A DNA stretch of 64,000 nt from Hymenobacter sp. H14-R3 (lineage in GTDB: Bacteria > Bacteroidota > Bacteroidia > Cytophagales > Hymenobacteraceae): NCBI RefSeq assembly GCF_030063445.1, contig NZ_JASITD010000002.1, positions 223,291 to 287,290 on the forward strand, given 5' to 3'. The notes under the pieces were generated by a model. That model made no database searches, had not been told where the DNA came from, and saw only the letters and a program-made list of their open reading frames with translations. A program made the position numbers and the translations under genes. This document shows, piece after piece, positions 35,627 through 43,760 of the stretch. How positions within the stretch are numbered: the first letter of the stretch is position 1; each line of letters opens with the position of its first letter.

Positions 35627-35769
35627 ACCAACGAATTAGCCCCGCCCGCGCGCCCACCAAAGGGCGCAACATCGGCGCTAGCTTAAAAAAGTAAAACGGC
35701 CCACGTTGCTAGGCCTTGGGCCCGCGTAGTGGTTCCGGCGGCCGGGCGGCTGCGGGAAGCTGGGCAGTT

Positions 35770-36165
35770 TTAGCCGCGCTGGGGTGGGGGGTAGTCGGGC
35801 GCACCCAAGCTGGGGCGCGGGGCAGGGTGGGCCAGGGCGCGGCGCGCGGCCAGCTGGGCCCAGTGGCGCGGGGCGGCCAACATGGCTAGCGGGCCGGTGG
35901 CGCAGTGCACATCCAAGCCCTTGAGCTGTGCCAGGTAGTGCAGGCCGGTGCCGGTGGGCAGCTTGGTCTTTACCTCGTGCTGGTTGCCGTTGCAGTGCTC
36001 AAAGCAATCGAGCCGCAGGTAGTTATGCTGCTGGCACTCTTTGCTGTGCACGTAGGGGTGTGCAGCGGTGAAAAGCGGCTCCGGGGGCCGGCTCACGAGC
36101 AGGCCCGCCCCCACTACCAGCAGGTAGTTGAGCAGCAAAAGCCAAGTGAGCAGTGAACGGAGCAT
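35770..36165 (-). CDS. Small Cys/His-rich secreted or anchored protein A
   Basis: A 131-residue paralogue of the gene at 32841, starting at ATG 36165. The N-terminal hydrophobic segment LRSLLTWLLLLNYLLVVGAG is followed by the core YVHSKECQQHNYL, CFEHCNGNQHEV and LKGLDVHC (about 38-92). The tail is Pro-rich and ends PDYPPPQRG. A 14-bp palindrome lies 75 bases before the ATG, so it is probably the first gene of the run that contains the His-rich TonB receptor. The conserved Cys and His residues suggest a metal-binding or disulfide-bonded periplasmic protein. Function unknown. Confidence 0.82.
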   Translation of the reverse strand: MLRSLLTWLLLLNYLLVVGAGLLVSRPPEPLFTAAHPYVHSKECQQHNYLRLDCFEHCNGNQHEVKTKLPTGTGLHYLAQLKGLDVHCATGPLAMLAAPRHWAQLAARRALAHPAPRPSLGAPDYPPPQRG

Positions 36166-36239
36166 AGGAAATAAAACAACTGCGTGAAGCTACGCAATTA
36201 GGTAGTGGTTCGGTTTAGCAATCAAGGGCTTGTTGACGA

Positions 36240-36253
36240 AATAAGTACTTATT
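36240..36253. promoter_or_regulatory. Candidate operator: 14-bp perfect palindrome
   Basis: AATAAGTACTTATT is its own reverse complement. It lies in the 125-base gap before the small protein A gene, 75 bases upstream of its ATG. A near copy (12 of 14 bases) lies 73 bases before the DUF4331 ATG at 40746. The paired positions suggest the same regulator acts on both transcription units. Confidence 0.6.
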
Positions 36254-36290
36254 CTAACCAAAACAAGCATCGGCAAACGGCTGGGCTAAT

Positions 36291-37034
36291 CTACGCCAGC
36301 AGTCGGTCTACGGTCCAGTAGGCGGCCACCAGGCCAATAACCACCGACACCGGGATAATGACCCGCGCCCGGTACCAGGTCCGGTCGGCGGCCCAGCGGC
36401 CCACCAGCGCCCAGCACAGCATAATGACGGTAACCTGGCCCAGCTCCACGCCCACATTAAATGAGATGAGCGAGCCGAAATAAGCCTGCTTCGGTAGGCC
36501 CAACCCGGTGAGCGCGCTGGCGAAGCCCATGCCGTGAATCAGCCCGAAGCCGAACACGATAGCTATGCGCCAGGGACTTAGCTTAGTCGTAAGGATGTTC
36601 TCAATCGCCACAAACATAATGGAGAGTGCGATAATCGGCTCCACCACGCTGCCCGGCGGCTTAATGATGCCGTACATGGCCAGCCCCAGCGTGATGGAGT
36701 GCGCCACCGTGAAGGCCGTGGCCTGCCACAGCACCGGCTTGAGGCGCGGCTCTAGGATGTAGAGGCTGATGATGAACAGGATATGGTCGAAACCCAGCGG
36801 AATAATGTGCGTGAACCCCAGCTGGATATACGTCCAGAAAATGGCCGTGCGCGAGAGCTTGCTCAGGTCGGCATCGATGACGTGGGCGGCGGCGGGCAGG
36901 CTGGCGAGCAGCACCAAGAGCAAAACCCGCCCCGCGCCGGCGTGGCGCAGCCACGACAGCAGCGCGTTGTCGTTCGGGTGTCGTTCGGGTGCAATTGCTT
37001 CGCTGTGCTCGCAATGACTGATAATTTTCGCCAT
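36291..37034 (-). CDS. HupE/UreJ-type membrane permease
   Basis: A 247-residue protein with about seven membrane segments. Histidines typical of HupE/UreJ-type nickel or cobalt permeases are present: HIIPLGFDHILF (about 94-105), FTVAHSITLG, and GLIHGMGFAS, and the segments between are highly hydrophobic. ATG 37034 lies four bases after the TPR stop codon, so translation is probably coupled. The first 30 or so residues (AKIISHCEHSEAIAPERHP...) are encoded by a REP-type repeat and precede the actual signal segment (LLLVLLASLPAAAHV). Family knowledge points to divalent metal transport; which metal is not shown. Confidence 0.9.
   Translation of the reverse strand: MAKIISHCEHSEAIAPERHPNDNALLSWLRHAGAGRVLLLVLLASLPAAAHVIDADLSKLSRTAIFWTYIQLGFTHIIPLGFDHILFIISLYILEPRLKPVLWQATAFTVAHSITLGLAMYGIIKPPGSVVEPIIALSIMFVAIENILTTKLSPWRIAIVFGFGLIHGMGFASALTGLGLPKQAYFGSLISFNVGVELGQVTVIMLCWALVGRWAADRTWYRARVIIPVSVVIGLVAAYWTVDRLLA
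36969..37019. repeat. REP-type repeat unit inside the start of the HupE-like gene
   Basis: On the minus strand the bases after the fifth codon read AGTCATTGCGAGCACAGCGA and then AGCAATTGCACCCGAACGAC with a partial duplication. The same core (GTCATTGCGnGCnCA) is an arm of the intergenic palindrome at 61060-61188. The repeat is in frame and adds about 17-20 residues before the hydrophobic signal segment. Confidence 0.7.
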
Positions 37035-37038
37035 TTTA

Positions 37039-38370
37039 TTAGCGGGCGGCCAGCATTTTGCGGCCTTCGGCTTCAACCTCAGGGTTGAGGTAGGGTGCGG
37101 TTTCCAGGGCTTTCGTAATGAGGGCCTGGCCCTCGGCGACTTTGCCGGTTTTGGTGAGGATGAGGCCAGCGCGGCACAGTAGCACGGGATTTTGGGAGTT
37201 GGTGCGGCGAGCCACGGTCATGTACTTCAGCGCATCAGGAAAATTACCGCGCTTGTAGTAGACCCAGGCCAGGGTTTCGTTCACGTCGATGTTGTCGGGG
37301 CGGCGGGCGTACTCGATTTTGGCGTGCTCCAGGGCCTTGTCCAGCTCGTTGGTTTTGAGGTAGGCGTAGGCCAGCTCGCGGTCAGTGTAGTGGCCAAGCT
37401 CCTCGTTGTCATTGGCTTGCTTGGCGGCGTCGGCCAGCATCTCGACCGATTCGCGGGCCATTTTCTCGGCTTCCGCGGGCTGGTTGTTGAGGCGGTACAC
37501 ATCCACCAGCTCGTCGGTAAAGGCGTAGTCTTTTACGGTGGCGCGGGCCAGGTTCAGGTTTTTGATGGCGGTGGCGTAGTCCTTATGGGCGGCGGCCACG
37601 CGGGCCAGGCCGGCCAGGGCGTAGGCGTAGTTGGGGCGCATGGCCAGGGCCTGCGCGTAGTAGCCCTGGGCTTTGTCGAGCTGGCCACTCACTTCGTAGA
37701 GGTGGCCCAGGGCCACGCGGCTCCACTCGGTTTGCTCCAGGCCGTTGTAGCCGGCTTTCACGGCCATGTCCATGGCCTGAATGGCACCCGGCAGGTCGCC
37801 ATGAATCTCGCGCAGGTAGCTCACGCGAGTGTAGGCGGTGAGGTCGGGGCGCACCTGGTTCATCTTGTCGGCCATTTTCACGGCCTGGTCGTAGCGGCCC
37901 AGCTCCACGTTGGCATCAGTGAGCAAGCCATAGACGTAGCCGCTTTGCGGGTTGATGGCCTGGGCCTGCTCGGCCAGGGCCAGGCCCTGCGAAAAGTGGT
38001 GCTGCGTGAGGCTCAGCGAGGCCTGGCAGCAGAGGGCTTCGAAGTTCTCGGGGTCGGTTTTGAGCACCTCTTGCAGCAGCTGCATGGCGGCGGCGTCGTA
38101 GTACGGATGGTTGCCGGTTACGCGGCCTTCCTGCATGTAGGCTTCTGCCAGCAGCAGGCGGCTTTTCTGGTCGGCGGGGTTGCTGCGCAGCTTGGCCAGC
38201 AGGCCTTCCATCGAGGCTTTGGTGTTCACCCACTCGCCGCCCAGGGCCAGGTTGCCGATGCGGTCTTTGGGCGCAGGCAGGGTGGGCGCGGCGGGCTTTT
38301 TGAAGAAAACGATGGCTACTACTGCCACCGCAAAGGCCAGCAGCAGCGCAGGATATAGTTTTTTACGCAT
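37039..38370 (-). CDS. Tetratricopeptide repeat protein, membrane-anchored
   Basis: A 443-residue protein starting at ATG 38370. One N-terminal membrane helix (about 5-23, LYPALLLAFAVAVVAIVFF) anchors a soluble region of at least seven TPR-like helix pairs (for example NPADQKSRLLLAEAYMQEGR, then DPENFEALCCQASLSLTQHH, and RPNYAYALAGLARVAAAHKD). It lies between the DUF4331 gene and the HupE-like permease, four bases before the latter's start, and so probably supplies a scaffold or partner for one of them. TPR proteins bind other proteins; no enzymatic part is seen. Confidence 0.88.
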   Translation of the reverse strand: MRKKLYPALLLAFAVAVVAIVFFKKPAAPTLPAPKDRIGNLALGGEWVNTKASMEGLLAKLRSNPADQKSRLLLAEAYMQEGRVTGNHPYYDAAAMQLLQEVLKTDPENFEALCCQASLSLTQHHFSQGLALAEQAQAINPQSGYVYGLLTDANVELGRYDQAVKMADKMNQVRPDLTAYTRVSYLREIHGDLPGAIQAMDMAVKAGYNGLEQTEWSRVALGHLYEVSGQLDKAQGYYAQALAMRPNYAYALAGLARVAAAHKDYATAIKNLNLARATVKDYAFTDELVDVYRLNNQPAEAEKMARESVEMLADAAKQANDNEELGHYTDRELAYAYLKTNELDKALEHAKIEYARRPDNIDVNETLAWVYYKRGNFPDALKYMTVARRTNSQNPVLLCRAGLILTKTGKVAEGQALITKALETAPYLNPEVEAEGRKMLAAR

Positions 38371-38456
38371 GGGCGGGATGTGGAATAGATTATCGGATAG
38401 CCAGTTAATTTAAAGGGCCTACTGGGCCAGTTTACCGGCAAGCTACGAAGATAAAA

Positions 38457-38497
38457 GAGCCGCCGCTAGCTGAATTAAGCTAACCGACGGCCCTTTT
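38457..38497 (-). terminator. Hairpin between DUF4331 and TPR genes
   Basis: On the minus strand GCCGTCGGTTAGCT pairs imperfectly with AGCTAGCGGCGGC around a short loop and is followed by TCTTTTATC. It lies about 40 bases after the DUF4331 stop and may attenuate or end that transcript ahead of the TPR gene. Confidence 0.55.
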
Positions 38498-38538
38498 TCT
38501 TTAGCACTCAGCCGCCAGTGCAAGCGGCCGGGCAGTTG

Positions 38539-40746
38539 CTAGCGGCGCTCTACGCGCAGCGACTGAACCAGCGTTTTGCCCATGTAAATGGAGGCAATGT
38601 ACTGGCCGGGCACTATCGAAGCGTTCGGCTGCCACTTCACTTCGTTTACACCAGCGGCGTAATCCTTAGCGGGGATGGTAGCTACCAAACGGCCCATTAC
38701 ATCCCGAATCTGCACGTTCATGTTGGAAGCAACGGCCAGTTCGAAGTGCAGCGTGGTGCTGCCGTTCGAAGGGTTGGGGTAAGCCGAAGCTTTGGCCAGG
38801 TTCTGCGACAGGCCCAGCGTGGGGCTACCCGTTAGCTGCGCCAGGGCTACGCGCTGGGCGTTGGTGCCACTCCAAGGAGTTTGGGCGTAGGGGAACGTAG
38901 TGCGGAAGGTAGTATCGTTTTTCTCCACGTTCGTGGTGAAAGTCAATACGTTGCCCAACTGCGCCGTTACGGGGTCAACTGTGGTACCCACCGTGTAGTC
39001 GTCGTACCACAGGCCGATGGCTGCCAGTACTACGCCACCCACTGCTTGCAGCTCGATGCGCGTTACGTCGTCTTCGAGGCGACGGCCGTTCGGGAAGCCG
39101 TCCATGTTCGGGATGGCGGTGTAGGCGGCACCGCCAGCCGTGTAGCGCGCATCGGTGAGGCCTAGCTTGGCGGCAGCCAGCAGACCCTCCGAGCTAAAGT
39201 CGGTCGAGGTGCGGGAGGTAGGTGCTACGGCCAGGTTAATGCGCAGCATGTCACCATAGGTCGGCAGGAAGTTGTTGATGAACGGCTTGCCGGCCGTCAG
39301 CGGGTTATTACCCGTTTTACCGGTTGCCAGCTGGTAGGGAGGCAGGTTAGGCACCCCGGTGTGGAATAGGGGCAGCAAGTCTACCGAGCGCGGGGCACCA
39401 CTGTTGCCTTCGTTTAGTAGCAGTTCACCAAAACCGCCATCTGCGCTGCGTGCAAGGGCAGTGCCGGCCGTAAGCGCGTTGCCCAAAAGCGGAGCCAGGC
39501 CCGGTGCGCCATTGCGGAAGTCGAAGCCGCCAGCAAAAGCGCCGGGTAGCAAGCCAGCCAGCGACTTGGTCTGGATGCGCAGCGGCCCTAAGCCTGGTAC
39601 GGCTCCACCATAGTATGTTTGACCAGTGGGCTTGGGAGCCGCGCCGTTCTTGGGCACGTCGTCAGCCATGTACAAGCCCAACTCGGGGTTTTTCAGGTTG
39701 GCCTGATACTTAGCCAAGCCCGAGCCAGCCGGGGCTGGGTAGGTACCGTAAGGGGAGCCGGCGTTCCAGCCATCCTTGTCGCCAATGGCGCTGATAACCT
39801 CGTTGGTAAGCGGCATACCGATGCGCGATACCTGCACGTAATTGCCGGTTTCGCTGCGGGTACCATCGGCGTTGATGGTGCGTAGCGACAAGCGGCTGGC
39901 CGAAGCCCACACACCAATGGTGAACGGCGATACGGGCGAAGCCCCCGCACCAGCCAGCGGGTTGGTCGTCGCCGTCAGGGCCGGCGTACCGGCCTTCACC
40001 AGTGCCGATACCGGCACCTGCATCACAATGCTGTGCACGTTCTTACGGGCCAGGCCGTCGCGGGCAGCACCCGCCGTACGCACACCGCCCAAGTCGAAAA
40101 TAGCCCCCAGGTCAGCGAAGAAAGCGTCGTCGGTAGGACCACAGAAAATCTTCATGCCATTCACCGTCTGAATGGTGCTCTCGGCGTAGGCCTGGTAGCT
40201 AGCCTTGCCTAAACCGGCCGGGTTGGTAATGGAGGCTGGCCCGATGTTCGGGGCCGGCACTACGCCGGCCGCCACCACCGTGGTAAAGGCTGCGCCGCCA
40301 ATGCTCTGCTCCAGCTTGTACGTGGTCTTGAGGTTCTCTTTACCCAGCCGCACCCGGAAAAAGGTGGTAGGGTCCTCGTTGGCCCGCGTGAAGGTAAAGC
40401 GATAGGTAATGTCGTCGCCGGTAGTGGTGGTGTTGTTTTTAACGTGAATCTCGTAACGGATATTCTCGCCAAAGGTGTTAAAGTTTGGCCCGCCCTGCGG
40501 CAGCTCAAACGGAATGTAGTTGGCCACAATCGTCACGGTAGCATTGCCATCGTTGGTGGGCGCATCGGGCGAGCGGAAAACGTACAGGTCGGTGTTGTCG
40601 GCCAGCGGGTCGTCGGCAATGAGGGGGGCTTCGCGGTGCGAAGAGGCCTCCAGGTGGTTGATATGGCCGCTCCACGTGAGCAGGCCGCCCACGGCGGCAG
40701 CAGCTAACGCTACTTGGAGAGCGGGACGGGTAAGCAGTTTTTTCAT
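38539..40746 (-). CDS. DUF4331 protein with T9SS type A sorting domain
   Basis: A 735-residue protein starting at ATG 40746. After a signal or anchor segment (about 10-28) comes the DUF4331 hallmark SSHREAPLIADDPLADNTDL (about 35-54). The DUF4331 fold continues through repeated beta blocks (for example TVTIVANYIPFELPQGGPNF, then RYEIHVKNNTTTTGDDITYR) to about 640. The last 80 residues, from SAYPNPSNGSTTLHFELAV to LVQSLRVERR, form a type A T9SS sorting domain, so it should be exported to the surface. No activity is known for DUF4331; it leads the run with TPR and HupE genes. Confidence 0.93.
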   Translation of the reverse strand: MKKLLTRPALQVALAAAAVGGLLTWSGHINHLEASSHREAPLIADDPLADNTDLYVFRSPDAPTNDGNATVTIVANYIPFELPQGGPNFNTFGENIRYEIHVKNNTTTTGDDITYRFTFTRANEDPTTFFRVRLGKENLKTTYKLEQSIGGAAFTTVVAAGVVPAPNIGPASITNPAGLGKASYQAYAESTIQTVNGMKIFCGPTDDAFFADLGAIFDLGGVRTAGAARDGLARKNVHSIVMQVPVSALVKAGTPALTATTNPLAGAGASPVSPFTIGVWASASRLSLRTINADGTRSETGNYVQVSRIGMPLTNEVISAIGDKDGWNAGSPYGTYPAPAGSGLAKYQANLKNPELGLYMADDVPKNGAAPKPTGQTYYGGAVPGLGPLRIQTKSLAGLLPGAFAGGFDFRNGAPGLAPLLGNALTAGTALARSADGGFGELLLNEGNSGAPRSVDLLPLFHTGVPNLPPYQLATGKTGNNPLTAGKPFINNFLPTYGDMLRINLAVAPTSRTSTDFSSEGLLAAAKLGLTDARYTAGGAAYTAIPNMDGFPNGRRLEDDVTRIELQAVGGVVLAAIGLWYDDYTVGTTVDPVTAQLGNVLTFTTNVEKNDTTFRTTFPYAQTPWSGTNAQRVALAQLTGSPTLGLSQNLAKASAYPNPSNGSTTLHFELAVASNMNVQIRDVMGRLVATIPAKDYAAGVNEVKWQPNASIVPGQYIASIYMGKTLVQSLRVERR

Positions 40747-40818
40747 GAAAAAAAGAAAAGGAAATGGTGGAAAGATGCTAAAATTTAACTGGATAATTCT
40801 ACGTTTTTTCGCCCTGAT

Positions 40819-40832
40819 AATAAGTACTTTAT
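40819..40832. promoter_or_regulatory. Candidate operator: near-palindrome before DUF4331
   Basis: AATAAGTACTTTAT differs from the perfect palindrome at 36240-36253 at two of 14 bases and lies 73 bases before ATG 40746. Position and sequence together suggest a shared regulator for the island's two runs. Confidence 0.55.
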
Positions 40833-40985
40833 CCGTAATATTTTCTTATTTCCTCTCACCTACGCCGTAAGCCATCTGCTGGTTCGCAGGCTTCGCTCAT
40901 ATGCCCGAATCTTATACCTTCCCAACTTTTGTCGCGGCCCTGGCTTGTGCTAAGGGCCGGCCGGGCAGCCCGCCCCCGCCGGGCG

Positions 40986-40993
40986 TACTTTTG
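40986..40993 (+). promoter_or_regulatory. -7 box (TACTTTTG) before hscA
   Basis: An exact TAnnTTTG match, 69 bases before the hscA ATG at 41063. Confidence 0.42.
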
Positions 40994-41062
40994 CGGGCCG
41001 GGCGGCGTTTTTTTTCACTTGTTTGTTAGTTAGCCGCGGCTGCGCGGCTGCTCTGTTTTCTT

Positions 41063-42937
41063 ATGGCTAAAGTTGCCATCAACCTCGCCACCGGCGCCGT
41101 TCAGCAGGAAGAGCTGATTGTGGGCATCGACTTGGGCACCACCAACAGCCTCGTGGCCTACGTGCACCCCGAAACCCGCCAGCCGGCGGCCATCAACGAC
41201 CTGGGCCGCGGCACCATTGTGCCCTCAGTGGTGCACTTTCCGGCCGATGGCAGCTCGCCCTTGGTAGGCAACGACGCCCGCGATTTTCTGCTCTCCGACC
41301 CCGCCCACACCATTTACTCGGTGAAGCGCCTTCTGGGCAAAAGCTACCGCGACTTGGGCCAGCACGCCGGCCAGCTGGGCTACAAGGTGATTGACGACGA
41401 CACCGAGGGCCTGGTGAAGGTGCGGGTGGGCGACCGCTTCTACTCCCCCATCGAGCTGTCGGCCGACATCCTGCGCGAGCTGCGCCACCGCGCCGAGCAC
41501 GCCCTCAAAACGCCGGTGCGCCGCGCCGTGATTACGGTGCCCGCCTACTTCAACGACTCGCAACGCCAAGCCACCCGCGACGCCGGCCGCCTGGCCGGCC
41601 TGGAGGTGCTGCGCATTGTGAACGAGCCCACCGCCGCCGCCCTGGCCTACGGCATCGGGCTGGACCCCGACGAGGAAAAAACCGTGGCCGTGTACGACCT
41701 CGGCGGCGGCACCTTCGACATCAGCATTCTGCGCCTGCACCAGGGCATTTTTGAGGTGCTGAGCACCCACGGCGATACCTGGCTGGGCGGCGATGATATG
41801 GACCGCGCCGTAGTGGAGCACTGGCAGTCAACGTTCAACCTACCAAGTACTTACCAGGAAATACCTGCCCTGCAACAGCAGCTGCGCCTGGCCGCCGAAA
41901 TGGCCAAGCGCTACCTTAGCCAGCACGACGACTTCACGACCCAGCTCATCGACGGCGACGAAAACGTGACCAGCGTCACGCTCACCCGCGCCGCGTTCGA
42001 CGGCCTCATCGGGCCGCTGGTGGCGCGCACCATTGCCGCCTGCCGCCAGGCCCTGGGCGATGCCCAGCTGCCCGCGTCGGCCATCAACGCGGTGCTGCTG
42101 GTGGGCGGCTCCACGCGCGTGCCGCTGGTGCACGCCGAGGTGAGCAGCTTCTTTGGCCAGGAGGCCAATAACTCGCTCAACCCCGACGAGGTAGTGGCGC
42201 TGGGCGCGGCCATTCAGGCCGATATCCTGGCCGGCAACCGGCGCGACGTGCTGCTGCTCGACGTGACGCCCCTCACGCTGGGTATCGAAACGCTGGGTGG
42301 GCTCATGGACGCCATTATTCCGCGCAACTCCAAAATTCCGACCAAGGCCGGCCGCCAGTACACCACCAGCGTCGATGGCCAGGTGAACCTGAAAATTGGT
42401 GTCTATCAGGGTGAGCGCGACCTGGTTAGCGAAAATCGCAAGCTGGGCGAGTTTATACTCAGCGGCATTCCGGCCATGCCCGCCGGCCTGCCCAAAATCG
42501 ACGTCAACTTCTTCCTCAACGCCGACGGCATTCTGCGCGTGGAGGCCGTGGAGCTGCGCTCCGACACCCGCCAGCAGGTCGATATCAAGCCCCAGTACGG
42601 CCTCACCGACGACCAGGTGGAGCAGATGCTGATGGACTCGCTCCTCAACGCCAAACAGGACGTGGCCGCCCGCCTGCTCATTGAGGCGCGCACCGCCGCC
42701 GAGCAGCTGCTTTACCAGGTCGGCCGCTTCCTCAAAAAGAACGCCGAGCATCTGGAAACCAGCGAGGTAGCCACCACCACCGCCAAAACCGACGAACTCA
42801 GCCAAGCCCTCACCGGCAATGACCGCGACCTCATCCTCAAGCGCATGGACGAGCTCGACGAGCTGACCCGCCCCTACGCCGAGCGCGTGATGAATATCTC
42901 CATCAAGCAAGCCATGAGCGGCAAGAAAATCGGCTAG
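41063..42937 (+). CDS. hscA: Hsp70-family chaperone HscA (Fe-S cluster assembly)
   Basis: A 624-residue DnaK-family ATPase. The opening [20 protein letters not shown] is the HscA-type N-terminus rather than that of DnaK. Phosphate-1 loop GIDLGTTNS (21-29), connect and phosphate-2 motif [12 protein letters not shown] (near 212) and adenosine motif [13 protein letters not shown] (near 350) are present. The substrate-binding half follows ([20 protein letters not shown], near 400). HscA with HscB releases Fe-S clusters from IscU-type scaffolds. No isc, hscB or fdx gene is adjacent, so DnaK-like paralogue function cannot be excluded from context, but the length and N-terminus favour HscA. Confidence 0.9.
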   Translation: MAKVAINLATGAVQQEELIVGIDLGTTNSLVAYVHPETRQPAAINDLGRGTIVPSVVHFPADGSSPLVGNDARDFLLSDPAHTIYSVKRLLGKSYRDLGQHAGQLGYKVIDDDTEGLVKVRVGDRFYSPIELSADILRELRHRAEHALKTPVRRAVITVPAYFNDSQRQATRDAGRLAGLEVLRIVNEPTAAALAYGIGLDPDEEKTVAVYDLGGGTFDISILRLHQGIFEVLSTHGDTWLGGDDMDRAVVEHWQSTFNLPSTYQEIPALQQQLRLAAEMAKRYLSQHDDFTTQLIDGDENVTSVTLTRAAFDGLIGPLVARTIAACRQALGDAQLPASAINAVLLVGGSTRVPLVHAEVSSFFGQEANNSLNPDEVVALGAAIQADILAGNRRDVLLLDVTPLTLGIETLGGLMDAIIPRNSKIPTKAGRQYTTSVDGQVNLKIGVYQGERDLVSENRKLGEFILSGIPAMPAGLPKIDVNFFLNADGILRVEAVELRSDTRQQVDIKPQYGLTDDQVEQMLMDSLLNAKQDVAARLLIEARTAAEQLLYQVGRFLKKNAEHLETSEVATTTAKTDELSQALTGNDRDLILKRMDELDELTRPYAERVMNISIKQAMSGKKIG

Positions 42938-42960
42938 CCGCCCCGGCCGGCTACTATGCA

Positions 42961-42997
42961 AAAATCCCGCTTGCTCAACCAGAGCAAGCGGGATTTT
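42961..42997. terminator. Bidirectional terminator
   Basis: AAAATCCCGCTTGCTC at 42961-42976 pairs perfectly with 42982-42997 around five bases and is flanked by T tracts on the plus strand (TTTTTT) and A tracts on the other side. It lies between hscA and the converging gene at 43025. Confidence 0.92.
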
Positions 42998-43024
42998 TTG
43001 TGCAAACACTTATGAATCAATTAC

Positions 43025-43384
43025 TTATTTCTTTATCGACGCAGAACTGGCGCGGCCTTTATTGATGCGGCGCGTAGGCTGGCCGCCGATGGTGGCGGGG
43101 CGGCCGGTGCCAATAGTGGGCTGGTCGGCGCGCTGCGTGCCGCCGTTCACGTTGCGGGTGGGCACGCTACCCACCGGGTACAGCCGGCCACCCGAGCTGC
43201 CGATGGGCGTGGTGGCGTTGGCGGGTACGGCCCCGGCGGGCACCGTATTCAGCCCGTTGGGCATGCCGGCCGGGTTGGGCGCCACGGGTGCGCCGGCCGT
43301 ACTCCTCACGGGCGTTTGGGCGTGGGCCGAAAAACTGATAGCCAACCCAAGCAGGGCGGCGCCGAAAAGCTGGCTGGTCTTCAT
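43025..43384 (-). CDS. Hypothetical secreted protein, low complexity
   Basis: A 119-residue protein starting at ATG 43384 with a signal peptide cleaved at AHAQ (near residue 23). The mature part is rich in Ala, Pro, Gly and Thr (for example TPVRSTAGAPVAPNPAGM), with a basic tail (RRINKGRASSASIKK). No domain is recognised and disorder is likely. It ends at a strong terminator and is divergent from sbcD, so it is probably monocistronic. Confidence 0.75.
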   Translation of the reverse strand: MKTSQLFGAALLGLAISFSAHAQTPVRSTAGAPVAPNPAGMPNGLNTVPAGAVPANATTPIGSSGGRLYPVGSVPTRNVNGGTQRADQPTIGTGRPATIGGQPTRRINKGRASSASIKK

Positions 43385-43760
43385 AAGAGGCTGATTTATT
43401 CTGATTTAATGCATTGGCCACCGAAGCCAGACCAGCTGGGTAGTGCTGGTTTAGCTTACGGAAATGCTGAACAATTGAACGCGGCTCTGGCGGGCCGGCT
43501 GGCAAGTATCATCCAGCATACATTATACAATTTTTCGTACAAATATTTGATTTATAAGTAGTTAATCTTTTAAAAATTAACTGACCTGCCGCTATTTCTT
43601 CTCTGTAAACGCGCCCAATACCCTTATGGCGACTGGCTAACGATAATGAGGAGGCTTCGCACGGGGCCGGGGCCGGGCACGAACCCTTACGCAGCGTGCG
43701 CCCGCAGCGGTCGCCGGGGCAGCGGCGTATCTTTGGGTAGATTCTGTTTTGTTGTTTTTG
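43385..43760. other. Divergent intergenic region
   Basis: 376 bases between the secreted low-complexity protein (minus) and sbcD (plus). The left two-thirds is AT-rich around 43505-43600. The only recognisable element is a -7 box at 43728-43735. No gene or RNA is supported here. Confidence 0.55.
43728..43735 (+). promoter_or_regulatory. -7 box (TATCTTTG) before sbcD
   Basis: An exact TAnnTTTG match, 25 bases before the sbcD ATG at 43761. The -33 region is GC-rich without a clear TTG. Confidence 0.5.

Larger units (their letters stand above)
40747..41062. other. Divergent intergenic region with promoter elements
   Basis: 316 bases between the DUF4331 start (minus) and hscA start (plus). It is AT-rich on the DUF4331 side, where the palindrome at 40819-40832 lies, and GC-rich on the hscA side, where a -7 box is at 40986-40993. 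No ORF or RNA gene is visible. Confidence 0.6.
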
